Shown here piece after piece: positions 1-12,960 of a stretch of DNA of 64,000 nucleotides (positions are counted from its first letter, which is position 1; every line of letters starts with the position of its first letter). A program made the position numbers and the translations under genes. The notes beneath the pieces were generated by a model, which was not told the DNA's origin, made no database searches, and saw nothing but the letters and a program-made list of their open reading frames with translations. The stretch lies in NCBI GenBank assembly GCA_024704765.1, contig JAKMXF010000222.1:992001-1056000 (forward strand). Direction: 5' to 3'. The DNA is from Oopsacas minuta (taxonomy: Eukaryota > Porifera > Hexactinellida > Lyssacinosida > Leucopsacidae).

Positions 1-127
1 ATCTGTTGTTAAAAGATCATGACAAGATTAACAAGTAGACTTTTTATGTAAGAGAAGATTGCATATACTGCTATATAGATGAGGCATTCAACCTGAGAAA
101 CTTCAAATTCAATAAGTGAGATATCAT

Positions 128-1918
128 TCAATAGTCATATAAGGTTCTATATCGAGTGCTCTTCGTCACTTGTAAATTCACATCGCCTGCGAATTGCCTA
201 AGGTATTCTTTTATAGAAACGTTATCTCCCAAGCCATATTTTATATCAAAAACTTGTAAATAGTTGAAAAATTGGAGTCTTCTTTCGCTTTCCAAAACTT
301 GGTTAAAAGATATTTGATAGTGAGACCATGCCATTTGTCTGTATAATCCAAAATGGTGTTCCAAAGCATCATTTTATATTCGCGCAGTAAGAAGATAGTG
401 GTACTCACAATTTTCAGTTAGTTGTTTGACTAGTAGTGGTAATGTCTCACATGTATGTCTAAAGCTGGTAAAGGTTTGTGGTTTTAATTTTCCCGACAAA
501 AAGGCAGATTAGCCCAACTATCCAAACAGGAGACCACGTTGTTCAAAAATTGAAACGGAAGATCGTCTGGGACTGTTGGGGCTGAAGATTCATCATTGAA
601 ACGTAAAATTTTCCCAACCCAGTTCATATTGTATATTTTCCACACTCGGTTAATAAGATCAGTAGAAATGCTGGGTCTAGTGAAGGAGATGTAAAATTTT
701 TCTTAGTATCAATGATATTTTGAAAACTTACTAGACTTTCGCCGAACTTCAAGAAAATGAAAGTGGTGTCAATATTTTGAGATTTAACCAATTATATCGG
801 ATGTACTTAATGATATGGACACTAACAAAAGCAAAATTAAATTAATATGTGGGTTGAGGGGTGTTGTACTTTTGGCACCACTTTCAAACTAGTTGAAAAC
901 TATTTGTATAAACGAACCTTCAGTGGATAGTTGTCACTACAAACAGCTTCTAGAAATAGACCGCTAGCTTCGATATCACAGATAGTAGACCTAGCAATAG
1001 GATATTATGATTCAGCTGAAGAAGAGCCCAAAGGAATCAACCGAACAATGGCAAAAACTTGGCCGATAGACTAGAAACCATCATGGAGAAAACTGTGGTA
1101 TATGGATCATTAGTATTGCCAATCGACCCAATTACCCACTCTCCCTTATATGATACATCACCACGGGCATGTACTTCATTCATTTGAAGAATAACATGGC
1201 GTTCTAAATCATTTGAATGTAGTGGCAACTTCCTTGAGAATTTTTGTATAATCACTCTCTAAGCCAATACTATGCTTACTTTCAACAAATTACGCTCATG
1301 AGAAAAAGTTAAGCAATTAGAGCCCCGAATGAGACGGTAACAAGCTGGGGAAATGCCTTGAATTTATAACAAAAGAACTGTGTGATGATGTTATAACGTC
1401 GAGCGTATTTATCAATGATTAGATATTTCAACTGATCGAGCAAAAATGTAAGACGCATTCGTATAGAAGCCTCAGCAATTTCGAAATATAATTTGGAATC
1501 AGTGTGCTCTAACGTATAATAGCTCGACCAAGACAATGAATAGAGTCCTCCACATGTTGTATCAGAGGTGAGGTAGAGGTATTTGTATTAGTACTTGGAG
1601 AAATTTCAAATAAATAAACTTCATGTATAATGTTTTCAAATAACCTGATATATTGATTGAGGAAGACGAGAGCTGAATTTTGTTCCTTTCCTTATAAAAA
1701 GAACTACAAAATAAACTTTCATCCACAACTATATATCGTTCGATAGTGGAATCTTCGTTACAAAATTGATTCTTAAGAAATAGTATGTTAGAAGAATCAG
1801 GGCGATGGAAAGGCAAACCGTTTGGGAGTTCGATAATGTGTAACTTAGATATAATACAGCTAAGACTCGAAATCATGAACTTAGCTTCGGTCTCTTGATA
1901 TTCTGCTCGACTTTCTTG
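128..1918 (-). pseudogene. P-element/THAP9-like transposase relict (catalytic and C-terminal part)
   Basis: Decayed transposase read on the minus strand in several frames. Reading down from 1876: a segment with LPNGLPFHRPDSSNILFLKN; one around 1309-1536 (RRYNIITQFFCYKFKAFP); one around 1037-1255 with LQMNEVHARGDVSYKGE and then DPYTTVFSMMVSSL; one around 490-660 (LINRVWKIYNMNWVGK); and a tail around 128-480 (NDALEHHFGLYRQMAWSHYQ). The order and motifs follow the P-element/THAP9 family: the DE(I/M)-like strand, the Y.G.I.G loop and the C-terminal DALE..F..YRQ helix. The acidic residue expected before E in the DE strand reads N. Stops and frameshifts are frequent. The matching THAP exons lie at 4933-5337, on the far side of an inserted hAT. 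Family assignment is by remembered motifs, not a search. Confidence 0.7.
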
Positions 1919-1925
1919 TATATAT

Positions 1926-4900
1926 CAGGGATTCACACAAGATTTTGATTTGGGGGGGGAAGAAAAAAATTGCGACTGGAAAACAGTAGTTTGCGAAAGA
2001 ATAGGTCTCCCGCGTACCCCTAGGGCTACAGCGTACACTAGATATTTTCAAGGGTTACACCGAGAGATTTCAAAAGTCATTTACTACCTTTTTAGAGAAC
2101 CACAATCTTTTAAGTTTCTTTTAATAGCTTGTGAAATTTGAATATTTGTTTGTTATTAACTAACTCAATGGTCCCATTCAATAATTACATAGGACTTCAT
2201 TTATTTTTTTTTCATCAGTTTTTGTTTTTCTTCTTAAATTGTGAAAATTCAGGTTAATAATGCTAACACACCCAAACGAACGAATATCCAATATGCGTTT
2301 CAGCCCTAAAATCAATAGTACCACCTACCAAAATATTATTTTACCAACCTATTTCAATATTTAATATACTTAGAAGTATACTATTGTAGTATGGATATCA
2401 GGCGATTCATTTCTGGAAAGCGGTCGAACAATAACCTACAAGACATGAATGAATGTACATCTGAAGAGCTTTCACAGATAACTAGTGAAAGATGTTTGCC
2501 ATCCTCCTCTCAAAATCCAGAAGTTACCAGGCATGATCCAACGCCACTTCATTCGAAAAAGTATCATATGTCATCTAGCGAGCAGAGAAAGCAATATAAG
2601 GCTAATCTTTCATATAAAAATGAGTGGGAAAAAATCTATCCTGGGTAATTTGCGAAGATCCTAGAAAAGGTATGTGTTCTGTACCATCTGCCAGAAGTGG
2701 GGCAATCCATCTGCAAGATCAAGGGGCGCATGGACAAACAGGGGAGTTACTGACTGGAGTCATGCTACTGAACTATTGAGAGCACACGGAGAGTCACGGT
2801 GTCATAGAGATGCAGCAGTCACTGCTGGTATGTCAAAGCAGGTGGAGTGCGGGAAATCAGAACTTGAGCTGCAGTGTTCTGCTGCTGCAAAAGAGGCTGC
2901 ATGCAGAGCAGAGAGGAATCGCAGCATCGTGCTTAAGTTAATGAGGTCAATCTATTTCCTAACAAAAAACAAAATTCCTCACACCACTGTTTACCCAAAT
3001 TTAATTGCCTTGCAAGTTGCCAATGGAGATGCATTGCTGGAGGAACACCTCACTCATGTTGCCTCCAATGCTCAGTACACCTCAAAGTTCAGTGCAGTTA
3101 TGCTTCTGGATGCTCTTGACACGTGGCTTGAAAGAAAGCAAATACAGAGTCTAAGGTCAAGCCCGTGTTTTTCTATATTAGCAGATGAGTGTCAGGATAT
3201 TTCCACACAGGAAGAGCTATCAATCTGCTGCGGGTGGATTGTGGATGGCTATCCAGAAGAACACTTTGTAGATATACTCCATATCAAGGATGTAGATGCC
3301 GCATCAATCACACAAGCTCTCACAACTTTCATTGAGGTGAACAATCTCGACTATAGACGTTTAGTTGGGCAAGGCTACGATGGGGCAGCAACTTTCTCTG
3401 GTTGTACAAATGGTGTCCAAAAGAAGGATTAGGACACACTCAGCACATGTAGTCTACATACACTGTGCATGCACCGACTTCAGCTGGCATCTATTCAAGC
3501 TGCTGAGTCCATCACTGTAATCAACAAAATGTTTGGCACAATGACCAGCCTGTGGAAACTATTCTACTATTCGCCAAAGAAAGCAGAAGCTCTCAAGGTC
3601 GTTCAGTCAGTTCTAAATTTACCTGAGCTGAAGGTAGTAAAGCCAAGCAGTACGAGGTGGTTGTCCCATGAGCGGTGTCTAAGTGCAATCCGTAAAGATC
3701 TTCCTGCTCTTATTATCACTCTCCAGCAGCTCTAACAGACGTCAGGAGATGCAGAAGCATATGGAATTTCTCTTATCTTGAGCTCCATATCCGGAGTAGC
3801 TAGTATTTTTCTTTTATCAGAAGTACTTGATCTCCTTGCTAGGCTTAATTGCTACATGCAGAGACAGACTGCGGACTTTAGTAGGCTACCTTTGATTCTT
3901 AAAAGCATTATAAAAGCGCTAGAGGAACTCAAGGAAGAAAAAGCCGACTGGTGTTCTAGAATGCTCACTCAGGTTGACCAGCTAGAGATCGATCATGGAA
4001 TCATGATTACAATGAGTCGCTCAGCTCGTAGCTTTGTGGATGTGCTAGTGTTGGATCTTTAACTGATTATCGTGACAAAGTTGCTCTTCCTTATGTCGAT
4101 GCTTTACTACACAACATCGGCAACCGATTCTCGGGTGAAGCGGTAGATCTCCTTATATCATCCTCTGTTTTCAATCCAGCATCTCTTCCTTCAGAAGAAG
4201 CAGCTTTACCAGATTATGGTAAAAGAGAAGTGGAAGTTCTGGCCCAATTTTATGGTAATGAAGCTATAGTTGTCCATAATGGTGTAACTTTCTCTTCTCC
4301 GCCACTTATTGACAAAGATGAAATTGCTATTGAATGGCGCTTGTTCAAGCGAGCATTGATTCAAGAATCAAGGTTGATCAGGGAAAAAATGAGACTACCA
4401 AGACACCAAGCCTACAGGATGTCAAAGTTCACATGGAGTCATCTGGAGCTTACACTGGAATATTTCCAGAGATATTCAAGTTACTCAACATAATTCTTGT
4501 TCTTCAAGTAGGAACAGCTTCAGTTGAGAAATCTTTCAGCCACATGAAGCAAATTAAAACAAGACTTCGAAATAGACTTAATGATGCTAATTTAGCTCAT
4601 TTAATTAGGATCGCAATTGAAGGGCCAGAACTATCCTCGCTTAACTTTGATGAAGTTCTTAAAGTATTTAAAGAGAAAAATCGTCGAATACAGTTATAGT
4701 TTAGCATATAATTATTAGTGATAGCAATATTTTAATCTCCCTATTTTTGTGATCATAATTAGTATATATTGAAGTATCACACATAGCATCTTTGTTGTAA
4801 TGTCACACGTTCAATATTATTGTTTAATACACGACAAACAATAATAACCTACTCAAATTCAAGATTTCTGGGGGGAATAATTGTGCCTGGGTGGGGAAGG

Positions 4901-4932
4901 TTCCAGGCCCCCGCCCTCTGTATGAAACCCTG
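1926..4932 (+). mobile_element. hAT transposon inserted in the P-element-like gene
   Basis: Imperfect terminal inverted repeats: the left end reads CAGGGATTCACACA and the right end, reverse-complemented, CAGGGTTTCATACA. CAGGG ends are usual for hAT elements. The interior holds a broken hAT transposase on the plus strand. No convincing 8-bp target duplication is left (flanks GTATATAT and TATACCCT). The element separates the THAP exons from the catalytic part of the minus-strand P-like relict, so it inserted later than that element. Confidence 0.75.
2391..4699 (+). pseudogene. ZMYM1-like hAT transposase, frameshifted
   Basis: An ATG at 2391 starts a lysine-rich N-terminus. EWEKIYP and, after a frameshift near 2640, MFCTICQKWGNP form a TTF-type zinc finger. 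The stretch 2674-3432 contains ILADECQDISTQEELSIC and GQGYDGAATFSG, the hAT catalytic region with its first acidic residues (DUF4371-like). HRLQLASIQAAES and PSSTRWLSHERC follow at 3469-3735. The C-terminus at 4334-4699 (VGTASVEKSFSHMKQIKTRL) is the hAT dimerisation domain with the catalytic glutamate region. Stops or frameshifts at about 2648, 3430, 3735, 4062 and 4230 make it non-functional. Confidence 0.85.
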
Positions 4933-5337
4933 TATACCCTGCATCCTCTTCTCCTCTTTATCGTCTAGAGATAGCCTTTGTGTTTTAGCAACCGAACCTG
5001 TGAAATAGGTTGGACAATTTGGAAAGATACTAGGAACTGCAAATTTCTTAAGAACTACTTTTCCCTGGGCATCTTGATCACCTCAATTCAAAATTCCACT
5101 CGATATCTTCTTCAGGGAATAATATATACAGAGATATAAAGAGAGAAATAATTACACCATATCACAAACAAATTTAAATAAAAACTTACTAAAATCATTT
5201 CTCTCCTTAGTCTCCTTTCGGTCGGGAATCGCTCGAAGCCACTTTTCACGAGTTTCAACAATAGTAGGAAAGGAAAAAGTTGTCGAGTCTGAATCACCTT
5301 GACCGTGATATTTCGACCTAGAACAGGTACTTGGCAT
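4933..5337 (-). pseudogene. THAP zinc-finger exons of the same P-element-like gene
   Basis: The minus strand starts with ATG at 5337 and reads MPSTCSRSKYHGQGDSDS, then SFP and EKWLRAIPDRK, the N-terminal half of a THAP domain. A GTAAGT splice donor begins at 5189. Lower down, FPEEDIEWNFEL and, after a frameshift, VVLKKFAVPSIFPNCPTYF supply the second half of the domain with the AVP(S/T)IFP box typical of THAP proteins. The second zinc cysteine is changed (C to Y in SKYHGQ). THAP domains form the DNA-binding N-terminus of P-element-type transposases, which fits the catalytic relict at 128-1918 on the same strand. The intron boundaries are my inference. Confidence 0.68.
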
Positions 5338-5849
5338 GTCATATTGAGAATGTGATGCTGTACAAATATTGCAACAATTGGAAGAAACGAAAGTATTTTC
5401 AATAAATATTATAAATTATCAACATTGAATACAAAATTTATGGGTGGGTAAAATATTTTTCGTAATAAGACGTTTAAGACACAAATTTTCAAAAGTAATC
5501 ACAAATATTGACGCTAATATATTGTTTACAAGTAGCTACATAAGATCTCTATGCTTATGATGAATTATACATATTCTTAGAGTACTATAGGTGATTAATT
5601 CGCGCGAACAAATAGACTGAAATGGATATTAAAATATGAGCAAAACTGAAGTCGTATAATCAGGCAAATTATACCAAAATATGTTCGAAGGAGTAGGCAG
5701 TTGCTGGATATAAATATAAGTTGATATCACTTTGATATATTAAAAGTACATAAGTTATTGTGTAAAGTAGTCCGATGGGAATTGCAATCCTTGGTCCAAA
5801 ATTTCAATAGAGTTCCATTGCCTTAGTATATAGAATGCTATGTATATAC
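5338..5849. other. Stretch without recognised features
   Basis: AT-rich DNA with no ORF, repeat or motif that I can support. It could contain promoter remains of the THAP gene ending at 5337, but nothing specific is visible. Confidence 0.5.
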
Positions 5850-6410
5850 CTATATATGTTTTAAGACCAGAAAAGATTTAAGAAACCGGAAGGCTGATTT
5901 TTGGCATACAGGGGTATTTGGGACTGGCTGGGACAAGTTTGAGTCTTGGACGAAAATTCACACCTGTGACGAAAGTATGACATCATTATCACCTTTTCGA
6001 TTTCGAAAAATCATATTATTATCCACTCTCAAGGTAATATACATGATAAAAGTTTGAAATTTGAATCACAGGTACTCTACAATGTGTCAAATCTCCTGAC
6101 GTCATGATTCTGACCAATACAAAATCATCATTGGATTACTACGTAATCGTGACTGCCACAAATATCATCAAAGCGACATAGCATCTCCAGTGTCACCACA
6201 GAAGCCCATTGAATTTAATAGGGATGGAACAGGGATAATATACATTTCACCTATAAACAACAAGCACATAGTGCCAAGTATATCCCGTCGCGTAGGGCCA
6301 AAAGCATCAAGGAATGTAGCTGTTTAGTCATTAAGCTAACCTGAGATACTAAACTTATACATATCAAGCGAAGCTCGCTAATAAATATATACATATAGAC
6401 TAATTGTCTT
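5850..6410 (+). repeat. Dispersed repeat family I, copy 1
   Basis: About 560 bp recurring elsewhere in the window (about 14880-15600, a piece at 17030-17175, pieces at 45960-46215, and 62346-62985 in reverse). Shared landmarks in order: GGCTGGGA, then GTCTTGGACGAAAATTCAC, TGACGTCA-containing stretches, a GGGATATAC-like block and a 3' end with CGAAGCTCGC or CGAAGCGCGC. There is no coding potential. It is probably a non-autonomous mobile element of unknown type. Confidence 0.65.
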
Positions 6411-6829
6411 TCAATAGCATATATGTGAACTATGCATTCTCTAATTAGTTTTTGAAAAATCTACTCAAGTTAACGAGGAAAGTAACTAAAAGTTCATTCA
6501 ACACATTAAAATTGATATAATGAATCTATACTACTGTGAATTGCTGATTTCGGGAATCATTGATATCTTACATAACTACGTTTAGTATTGCACTATATTC
6601 TGACTGTTTGCTGCTTAATATGCTGGAAAATATCTCAGGGAACCAGCATTTCCCAAAGTTTCACCATATTGGAAAATTTCTGGATCTTATGGGTTACTAC
6701 ATTCATTATTTAAGTACCATAAATACAAAATCAGGTTAAACTGTATCAAATCTTTCTCGAAACGATATAGGATGCATTTAATCGATTCTCCATCATCGAT
6801 ACACTACAGGATGAAAATTTCATATATAT
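6411..6829. other. Stretch without recognised features
   Basis: AT-rich, no credible ORF. It lies between a family I repeat and a hAT element. Confidence 0.45.
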
Positions 6830-9368
6830 CAAGGGTCCCCAAACTGCGGCCCGCAAAAGCCTAATATGCGACCCGCAAAAGAATATTGGCCAATTGAAAT
6901 ATTTAGCCCTGCATCCATTTACACTTTTGTTAGAAGCTAATCTATAGTTGACTGATAGAAATTAATTATTTATTTCGACGCTTTTAAGCTGACAATCATA
7001 TTAGATGCCCAAAACTCATTAGAAAGGATTCTGTTCTTTCAATTTCATATTTATACGTGATTGCAATCAATTTTCTGATTCCACAAAATTTAGAAAGTAC
7101 AAATATAGAATGTCAATCTCGAAAAAGCGAAAGATCGAGGAAGAACATCGAGGATCTAAAGATAGATGGATAGAAACTAATTTTGTATACAAAATGGAGA
7201 TAAAGTGTCTTGTTTGATTTACAATGAGGCAATTGCGATTTTAAAGAGTGTAACATTCGTAGGCATTATGATACCAACCACAAAGTAGATTACGAGCAAT
7301 TTACAGAAAAACTACGTGCAGGTAATATTACAATACATTTTATCAGTACAGAGGTAGCGGAAACAGTTCAAATGTTTTTGTTCATGCTTGTCTGACCTTT
7401 CAGTGTGCACCGCCCCTGTAGTAGATATCGGATAAATGTGCACCGCTTCTAGAGTGGAATTAGCACATGATAAAAGAGCAGCTTAATGTCTGAGTACAAT
7501 ATATTATAACTGACTTTCCCTCTCTACTCTGAGTGTTTTAGTTTAAAGTACACTGTTTTATCAGTTTTAATTTTTAGAAAAACTCGAATATTTAAAAAAG
7601 AATCGATTATCTCAAGTGAACTTATTCAAAAAGAAAGTGAATGAAGATCCTGCCACTATTTTTGCGACATATTATGTGTCACAGATTATTGCACAAAGTA
7701 GTAAACCGTTTTGTGATGGCGAATATGTTAAAAAATGCTTACTCAAAGTGGTAGATTGTATATGTCCTGATAAAATGAATTTGTTCGAGGCTGTAAGTTT
7801 GCCTGCTAGCACTGTAACACGCGTATAGAAGAAATGAGTGACACTCTACGATCATAGTTGTTGGACGTTAAAGATAAATTTGAATGTTTTTCAATTGCGT
7901 TAGACGAAAGTTGTGATGTGAGTGATACAAGTCAACTTCTAGTTTTATACGTGGTATTGACAAAGACTTCCATGTAACTGAAGAATTAGCTGCTCTACAT
8001 AGCTTGAAAGGACTACAACAGGACATGATGTTTTCGAGAAACTTCATGAAACATTACGATCCCTGAATCTAGATTGGAAGAAACTCACATCCGTTACAAC
8101 AGATGGGGCCAAAAGTATGGTCGGAAGGAAGATTGGATTAATTGGACGAATAAATAATGATATGGAGGATGTTGGTGCGAATTTTCCCATCGCCCTTCAT
8201 TGTATCATTCACCAACAAGCGCTTTGTGCAAAATCACTTGACTTGGACTGTGTGATGAAGACAGTATTTAAAACAGTAACTATATCCGTGCACATGCTCT
8301 GAGCCACCGTCAATTTCAGAGCTTTTTGAAGGAGGTAGACGCAGATTATGACGATGTAATCTACCACAGTGAAGTACGTTGGCTTAGCCGTGGTAAAATT
8401 TTGAAGCGATTCTTTGAGCTACGTAAAGAAATAGATTATTTCATGACTACAAAGGGGCGTCCAGTAGTTGAACTGTCTGATAGCAAATGGGTATGGCAGC
8501 TTGCATTTCCAGCGGATGTCACACAGCACCTTAATGATCTCAACTTATGGCTTCAGGGGAAGGAAAGCTAGTCAGTCAAATGTTTTATGACGTTAAATCC
8601 TTTGATTCAAAATTTTGCCTTTTTGAAAAACAACTTTCAACAAGCAATTTGACGCATTTTAAACTATGCCAAATTGTCAAGAATGGTGTATCAGTTACCA
8701 TACCATTTCCCGAATCATGGGCAAAGATTGCCATTGAATCACTCAAAGAACAGTTCAAACGACGATTTGAAGATTTTTATGCATACTCAAAGGATATTTT
8801 AATGTTTGCAGATGCATTTATGTTGATGTGGAGGGACTCTTGGAGGATCCGCAAATAGAAATCATAGATCTGCAGTCAAATAACGATCTTAGGTCAAAAC
8901 ATAGAGAATTGTCCGCATTGCAATTTTATCATACTCCGCCTTCAAATATTTTTCCGAATGTTTGTGCCCTTGCGATGCGAATGGCTGCTTTATTCGGCAG
9001 TACTTATATTTGCGAACAAACCTTTTCCAGAATGTAAATCGTGAAATCCAAAACTCGGTCACGATTGACTGATAGGCACCTACATGATTTGCTTCGCCTC
9101 AGTGTTTCAAATTTGATTGTAGAAGTAGACCAATTGGTGAAAAGCAAACAGGCTCAGATCGCCAGATGATACTCAACATATAGTTATTATTATAATGGTA
9201 GTGTCTTGTAATTGATAATAGTCAATTAAAATTAGATGATTCAAAGCTGGGTTAAAATAAAAATGTCTATGTATCTGCAGTTGATATATTATATTAATTG
9301 AGCTGCGGCCCGCGAACAAGTTCATATAACTAATGTGGCCCTCGATTGAGAAAGGTTGGGGACCCCTG
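6830..9368 (+). mobile_element. hAT-Charlie-like transposon
   Basis: Terminal inverted repeats are CAAGGGTCCCCAAACT on the left and CAGGGGTCCCCAACCT on the right (reverse complement), followed on both sides by a GCGGCCCGC block: CTGCGGCCCGC just inside the left end and the same motif near 9303. These ends are characteristic of hAT/Charlie elements. The 8-bp flanks (ATATATAT and TAACACGT) do not match, so no target duplication can be claimed. The interior encodes a decayed ZBED5/GTF2IRD2-type transposase. Confidence 0.85.
7110..9169 (+). pseudogene. ZBED5/GTF2IRD2-like hAT transposase, many lesions
   Basis: The ATG at 7110 begins MSISKKRKIEEEHRGSKDRW, followed by degraded BED-type zinc-finger remains. 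7616-7828 holds a conserved N-terminal helical part (VSQIIAQSSKPFCDGEYVKK). Around 7890 the first catalytic region appears as ALDESCDVSDTSQLLV. TTDGAKSM near 8105 and HCIIHQQALCAKSL near 8200 are typical of this family, as is YHSEVRWLSRGKILKRFFEL at 8350. The hAT dimerisation domain at 8828-9169 contains YICEQTFSRM and SRLTDRHLHDLLRLSVS. At least six stops or frameshifts break it. Order and motif spacing match the full-length family. Confidence 0.85.
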
Positions 9369-9369
9369 T

Positions 9370-12169
9370 AACACGTGACCTATTTGAAAGTAGTATACTT
9401 CTAGGTTAACCTCGAAATATCAGATTTTGACATTGTTAGACTTGTATGAATCACCTTATTATCAAGTATAATATAATTTGGTCAGCTGTGATGAGATTTC
9501 TCAATAACAATTCGAGAACAACTATTTTGATGCAAATATTTATTGCAGAAATCAGCCTCATAGAAATTACTTTACCAGAAATTGAGGTTGAACGTATAAT
9601 ACGTATTATACGTAATACGTCTTCATTGAAAGACGTATTAAACAACTTAATTTTATTGTAAGGGCATATATTTTGAAGGTTGTATTTGAGTGGCAAAATT
9701 GAATAATAAAAGTGGTCAAGAATAAGTGAAGTTTATAGTCAAATTGCAATAGGATTATACAATAATTTCCTTTATTTGATAGACAAAATGAAGGAATAAT
9801 TTAATTTAAATTTCCTTCCTAGGTTCAGATAAGGTTTTATAAACAAAGGTCCTAGCACCTAGGTTGCTGGAACATTATCATATATATAGCAACTTTGGTT
9901 TCTGGTTAGACAAGCACCCTCAAAAATGTCCGATTTGAATTTTTTTGAGAAATTTTCGAAATTTCAAAAATATATTTTCTTTGAAAACTATCAGATGGAT
10001 CTGTTCTAGCTTTGAGGAAACTATAAACTAGTAATGAACTTGAAGTGTGCAAAGCTTTAAAACAATTGAAGATAATTGGTGAACATTGGATAGTTTTAGA
10101 GACATTACTCATAGACAAATAATGAAAACTGTCAATGTTAAATAAATTGTATTTTTTTATCATAAGCTAATTTAGATTTTTCTGGTGGCTAAATTATTAT
10201 AGTTTACCAGGAAAATGCTAGATCCAAATGGATGTGGAACGCATGAATATGAGAACATTTCAGTCTCTAATATTGAGACTAATATCCTAAATACTATAGA
10301 GTGCCCCATTTTTCGACGCCACTATGCCAAGTGAGTCTAGTTTTACACATATCGCATTAACCCTCTAAATGATCTTTATACACGATTGTACTGCATCGCC
10401 CTCAGCAGCCTAATATTGTCTTGTAAGTTTTACACTAATTATTTACTGATACAATTTAAACGTTTGTTTTTGTGAGAAATGTTTACTATAGTTGCAAACT
10501 ATAGAGTTTAGATGTAAATCATACCATTATTAAACCAAATTTCATTCTCATAAAATTTACATTGTCAACTAACTACATATAATGGCTATTTAAGGAATAT
10601 ACCTCATTCGGATGATGGAGTCTCCAATTTGGATTCACAGAGAATTCTATACACCGTGGCAGTGAAACACAGGTAGCAGATTGACTATATGATAGAGTTC
10701 CTAGTGAATAGACATTAGATAATGAGATTCAAGTTTCTCTTCTAGTCAGATGGTTTGAGCTAAAAATTATTAACAAATGGATAAAAGCATGAAGTAGGTG
10801 AATTTTCATATTTTAATCTTGTCAATGTATACATTGAGGATGATTAGAAAGATGTAGGCGTATCCAAGTCTACAATTGCTTTTTATCTGAATCAACTTAC
10901 ATGAGTGTTGTACTATCTCAAAGTCTCACCAAATTACCAAATTTTCGGCCCTTTTGAAATCATATTTTTGTTCATCCAACATATAAATATAATTTCAATC
11001 TTCAAAGTACTATCAAACTTATACTGGGTGTATTATAATGTTACTTTGACAGCTCAGACCCAATTTATGTGAATTTTCATTAATTTTCTCTACTTAAACT
11101 TTGTGATGATACAGCATAATAATAGGCTATATAATATGAATAATTCGAATGTATTTTGTTATGAACAAAAGTTTCAAGCAATTTCTCGAACTATTCAGGA
11201 TATTATACGTATGACAGACTATCTACTAAAACTATTCTATAAATATTTGTTCAGCGAAGTTCAGCGAAACAAAAATAATACCAACATTCCATTCTACACT
11301 TCTGGTTACTATGGTATGTTAAGCTAAATGCTACTATATTGATGTAATGTTTAACTCAACTATTATTCTTAAGTCCACTTTCATTCTCGAAGACAACAGT
11401 TCGTCAATTTTTGGATTCAAGAAATTCATTAGAGTAATGACACTTTCAATGTTCTATTTTTGAAATAACAATACGATTGGCTGGTTGAAGAATCTAGAAT
11501 ATGGGTATTGATTAGGCTTGATAAAATTTCCGTGACAATCTTTCAATTCAAGAGGAGAAACCATAAACAAGAGAAAATTTGAACGATCACGAGCTGTTTG
11601 AGATCTAAGATTGGACACACTATGACTCTCCGACCCATCTACACTATGTTTAACCAAAAGTTGCGCCAGTATATTAGGGGCTCTTCAGCAGATTGTATAG
11701 AGTGTGATGCTACGTCTCAAGAGGTTTCTATGTAGTCAATGTAGTTAACTGTTACTCCAATTGGATTTGATACTGATGGGTAAAATTGGAATGGAGCTAT
11801 ATTAGGGTTGTACAAAATCACGAATTAGGGACCAACTGGCTAAGTTTGGGCTGGAGTTTCAGTACTTGTAACATAGTCCGGCCGCCTAAGAACTATATGT
11901 TCAGATTATTTTCGGACTGATCGTGGTGCATTGTTTATCTAAATCGAGTATACCTCAAATGGTGGTTTTTCGCGTCTTTTGAGAACGTTGGTAATCGTGA
12001 GTCGATTTCAAGTTTTCTCCAATTATTCTCTTGCCAAATTGAAATCTACTTTAGCATTTCGATTTCCCTGCTTGGTATTCAAATTTATTTCACTTACTCC
12101 ATGAAGTGTAAGTTAAAATTTACAGCTTTGCATGACTATAATTTATGTGAAATAATTTGATATAAACTA
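9370..12169. other. Long stretch without recognised genes
   Basis: AT-rich DNA with only short ORFs that I regard as chance. A palindromic run of ACGTATTATACGTA-like sequence sits at about 9592-9625, so both strands read the same RIIRIIR peptide. No transposase, splice-flanked exon or RNA gene could be supported. Confidence 0.4.
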
Positions 12170-12960
12170 ATCTAGTTTTAAACATCGACGAGCCTTTAGC
12201 TCGTCGCATTGTGCCGCGAGGTATCAATTATGCTATTATCCTCCTAATTGATGGCCCCTTTGAGTATTAAAATATAGATATATTAGAACAATGTAATTCA
12301 CATATATATATATATATATATTATTAAATTAGTTTGTAAGATCAACCCCTTTGTAGCCATTGAGAGCAAGTATCTACGTATATTTTGAAATTTTGCTAAA
12401 GTATTTACTTTATATTCATAAAAACAACAATAAATTTACATATAATTAATCCAAAAGTGTGTAAATCGGATTTAGCATGTTGGATATATTTAGGGAAGTT
12501 TTATTGAATTCTATTTACTTCCTTGATAAACACGACAAATACAAGAATTTCAAAATTGCATACCGTAAATCCTTTCCTTGACAACGGACAAACAAACGAC
12601 AACAATTGGGATGTAATGATATACGAGCCTTTGGCTCGTCGCTTCGTAATGAACTCGGCCCATTGTGCCTCGAGGTATTCAACGGACAAACAAACAACAA
12701 TTGAGACTTAATAATATTGATGTTGTTTAAAATATTCAGTCTCAGCATACTCGATTACCCTAGTACAGTCTTTGAAAGTATGATTCTAGTGAAGTTTTAT
12801 TTGAATTAATATACTTCAATGATAAACACGATAAATACATAATTATGCGACAATTTCGAAATCACACGCCATAAATCCATTCCTTGACAACGGACAAACA
12901 AACTAACATACAAACAAACAGACAACAACTGTGATTTAATAATATAGATTTAATTTTGTA
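12170..12960. repeat. Repeated block with GACGAGC hairpins and GGACAAACAAAC motif
   Basis: Two perfect hairpins (GACGAGC-CTTTA-GCTCGTC at about 12187 and ACGAGC-CTTTG-GCTCGT at about 12630), each followed by CATTGTGCC and then a CGAGGTAT motif. A second repeated unit, about 90 bp with CTTGACAACGGACAAACAAA, occurs at about 12570 and 12885, and in reverse near 58890. An uninterrupted (TA)n run lies at about 12301-12320. It looks like tandemly duplicated or nested non-autonomous repeats; the type is unknown. Confidence 0.55.

Noticed and set aside
1926-4932. 8-bp target duplication for the first hAT
   Set aside because: Flanks GTATATAT and TATACCCT do not match; similarity is limited to TATA and may be chance.
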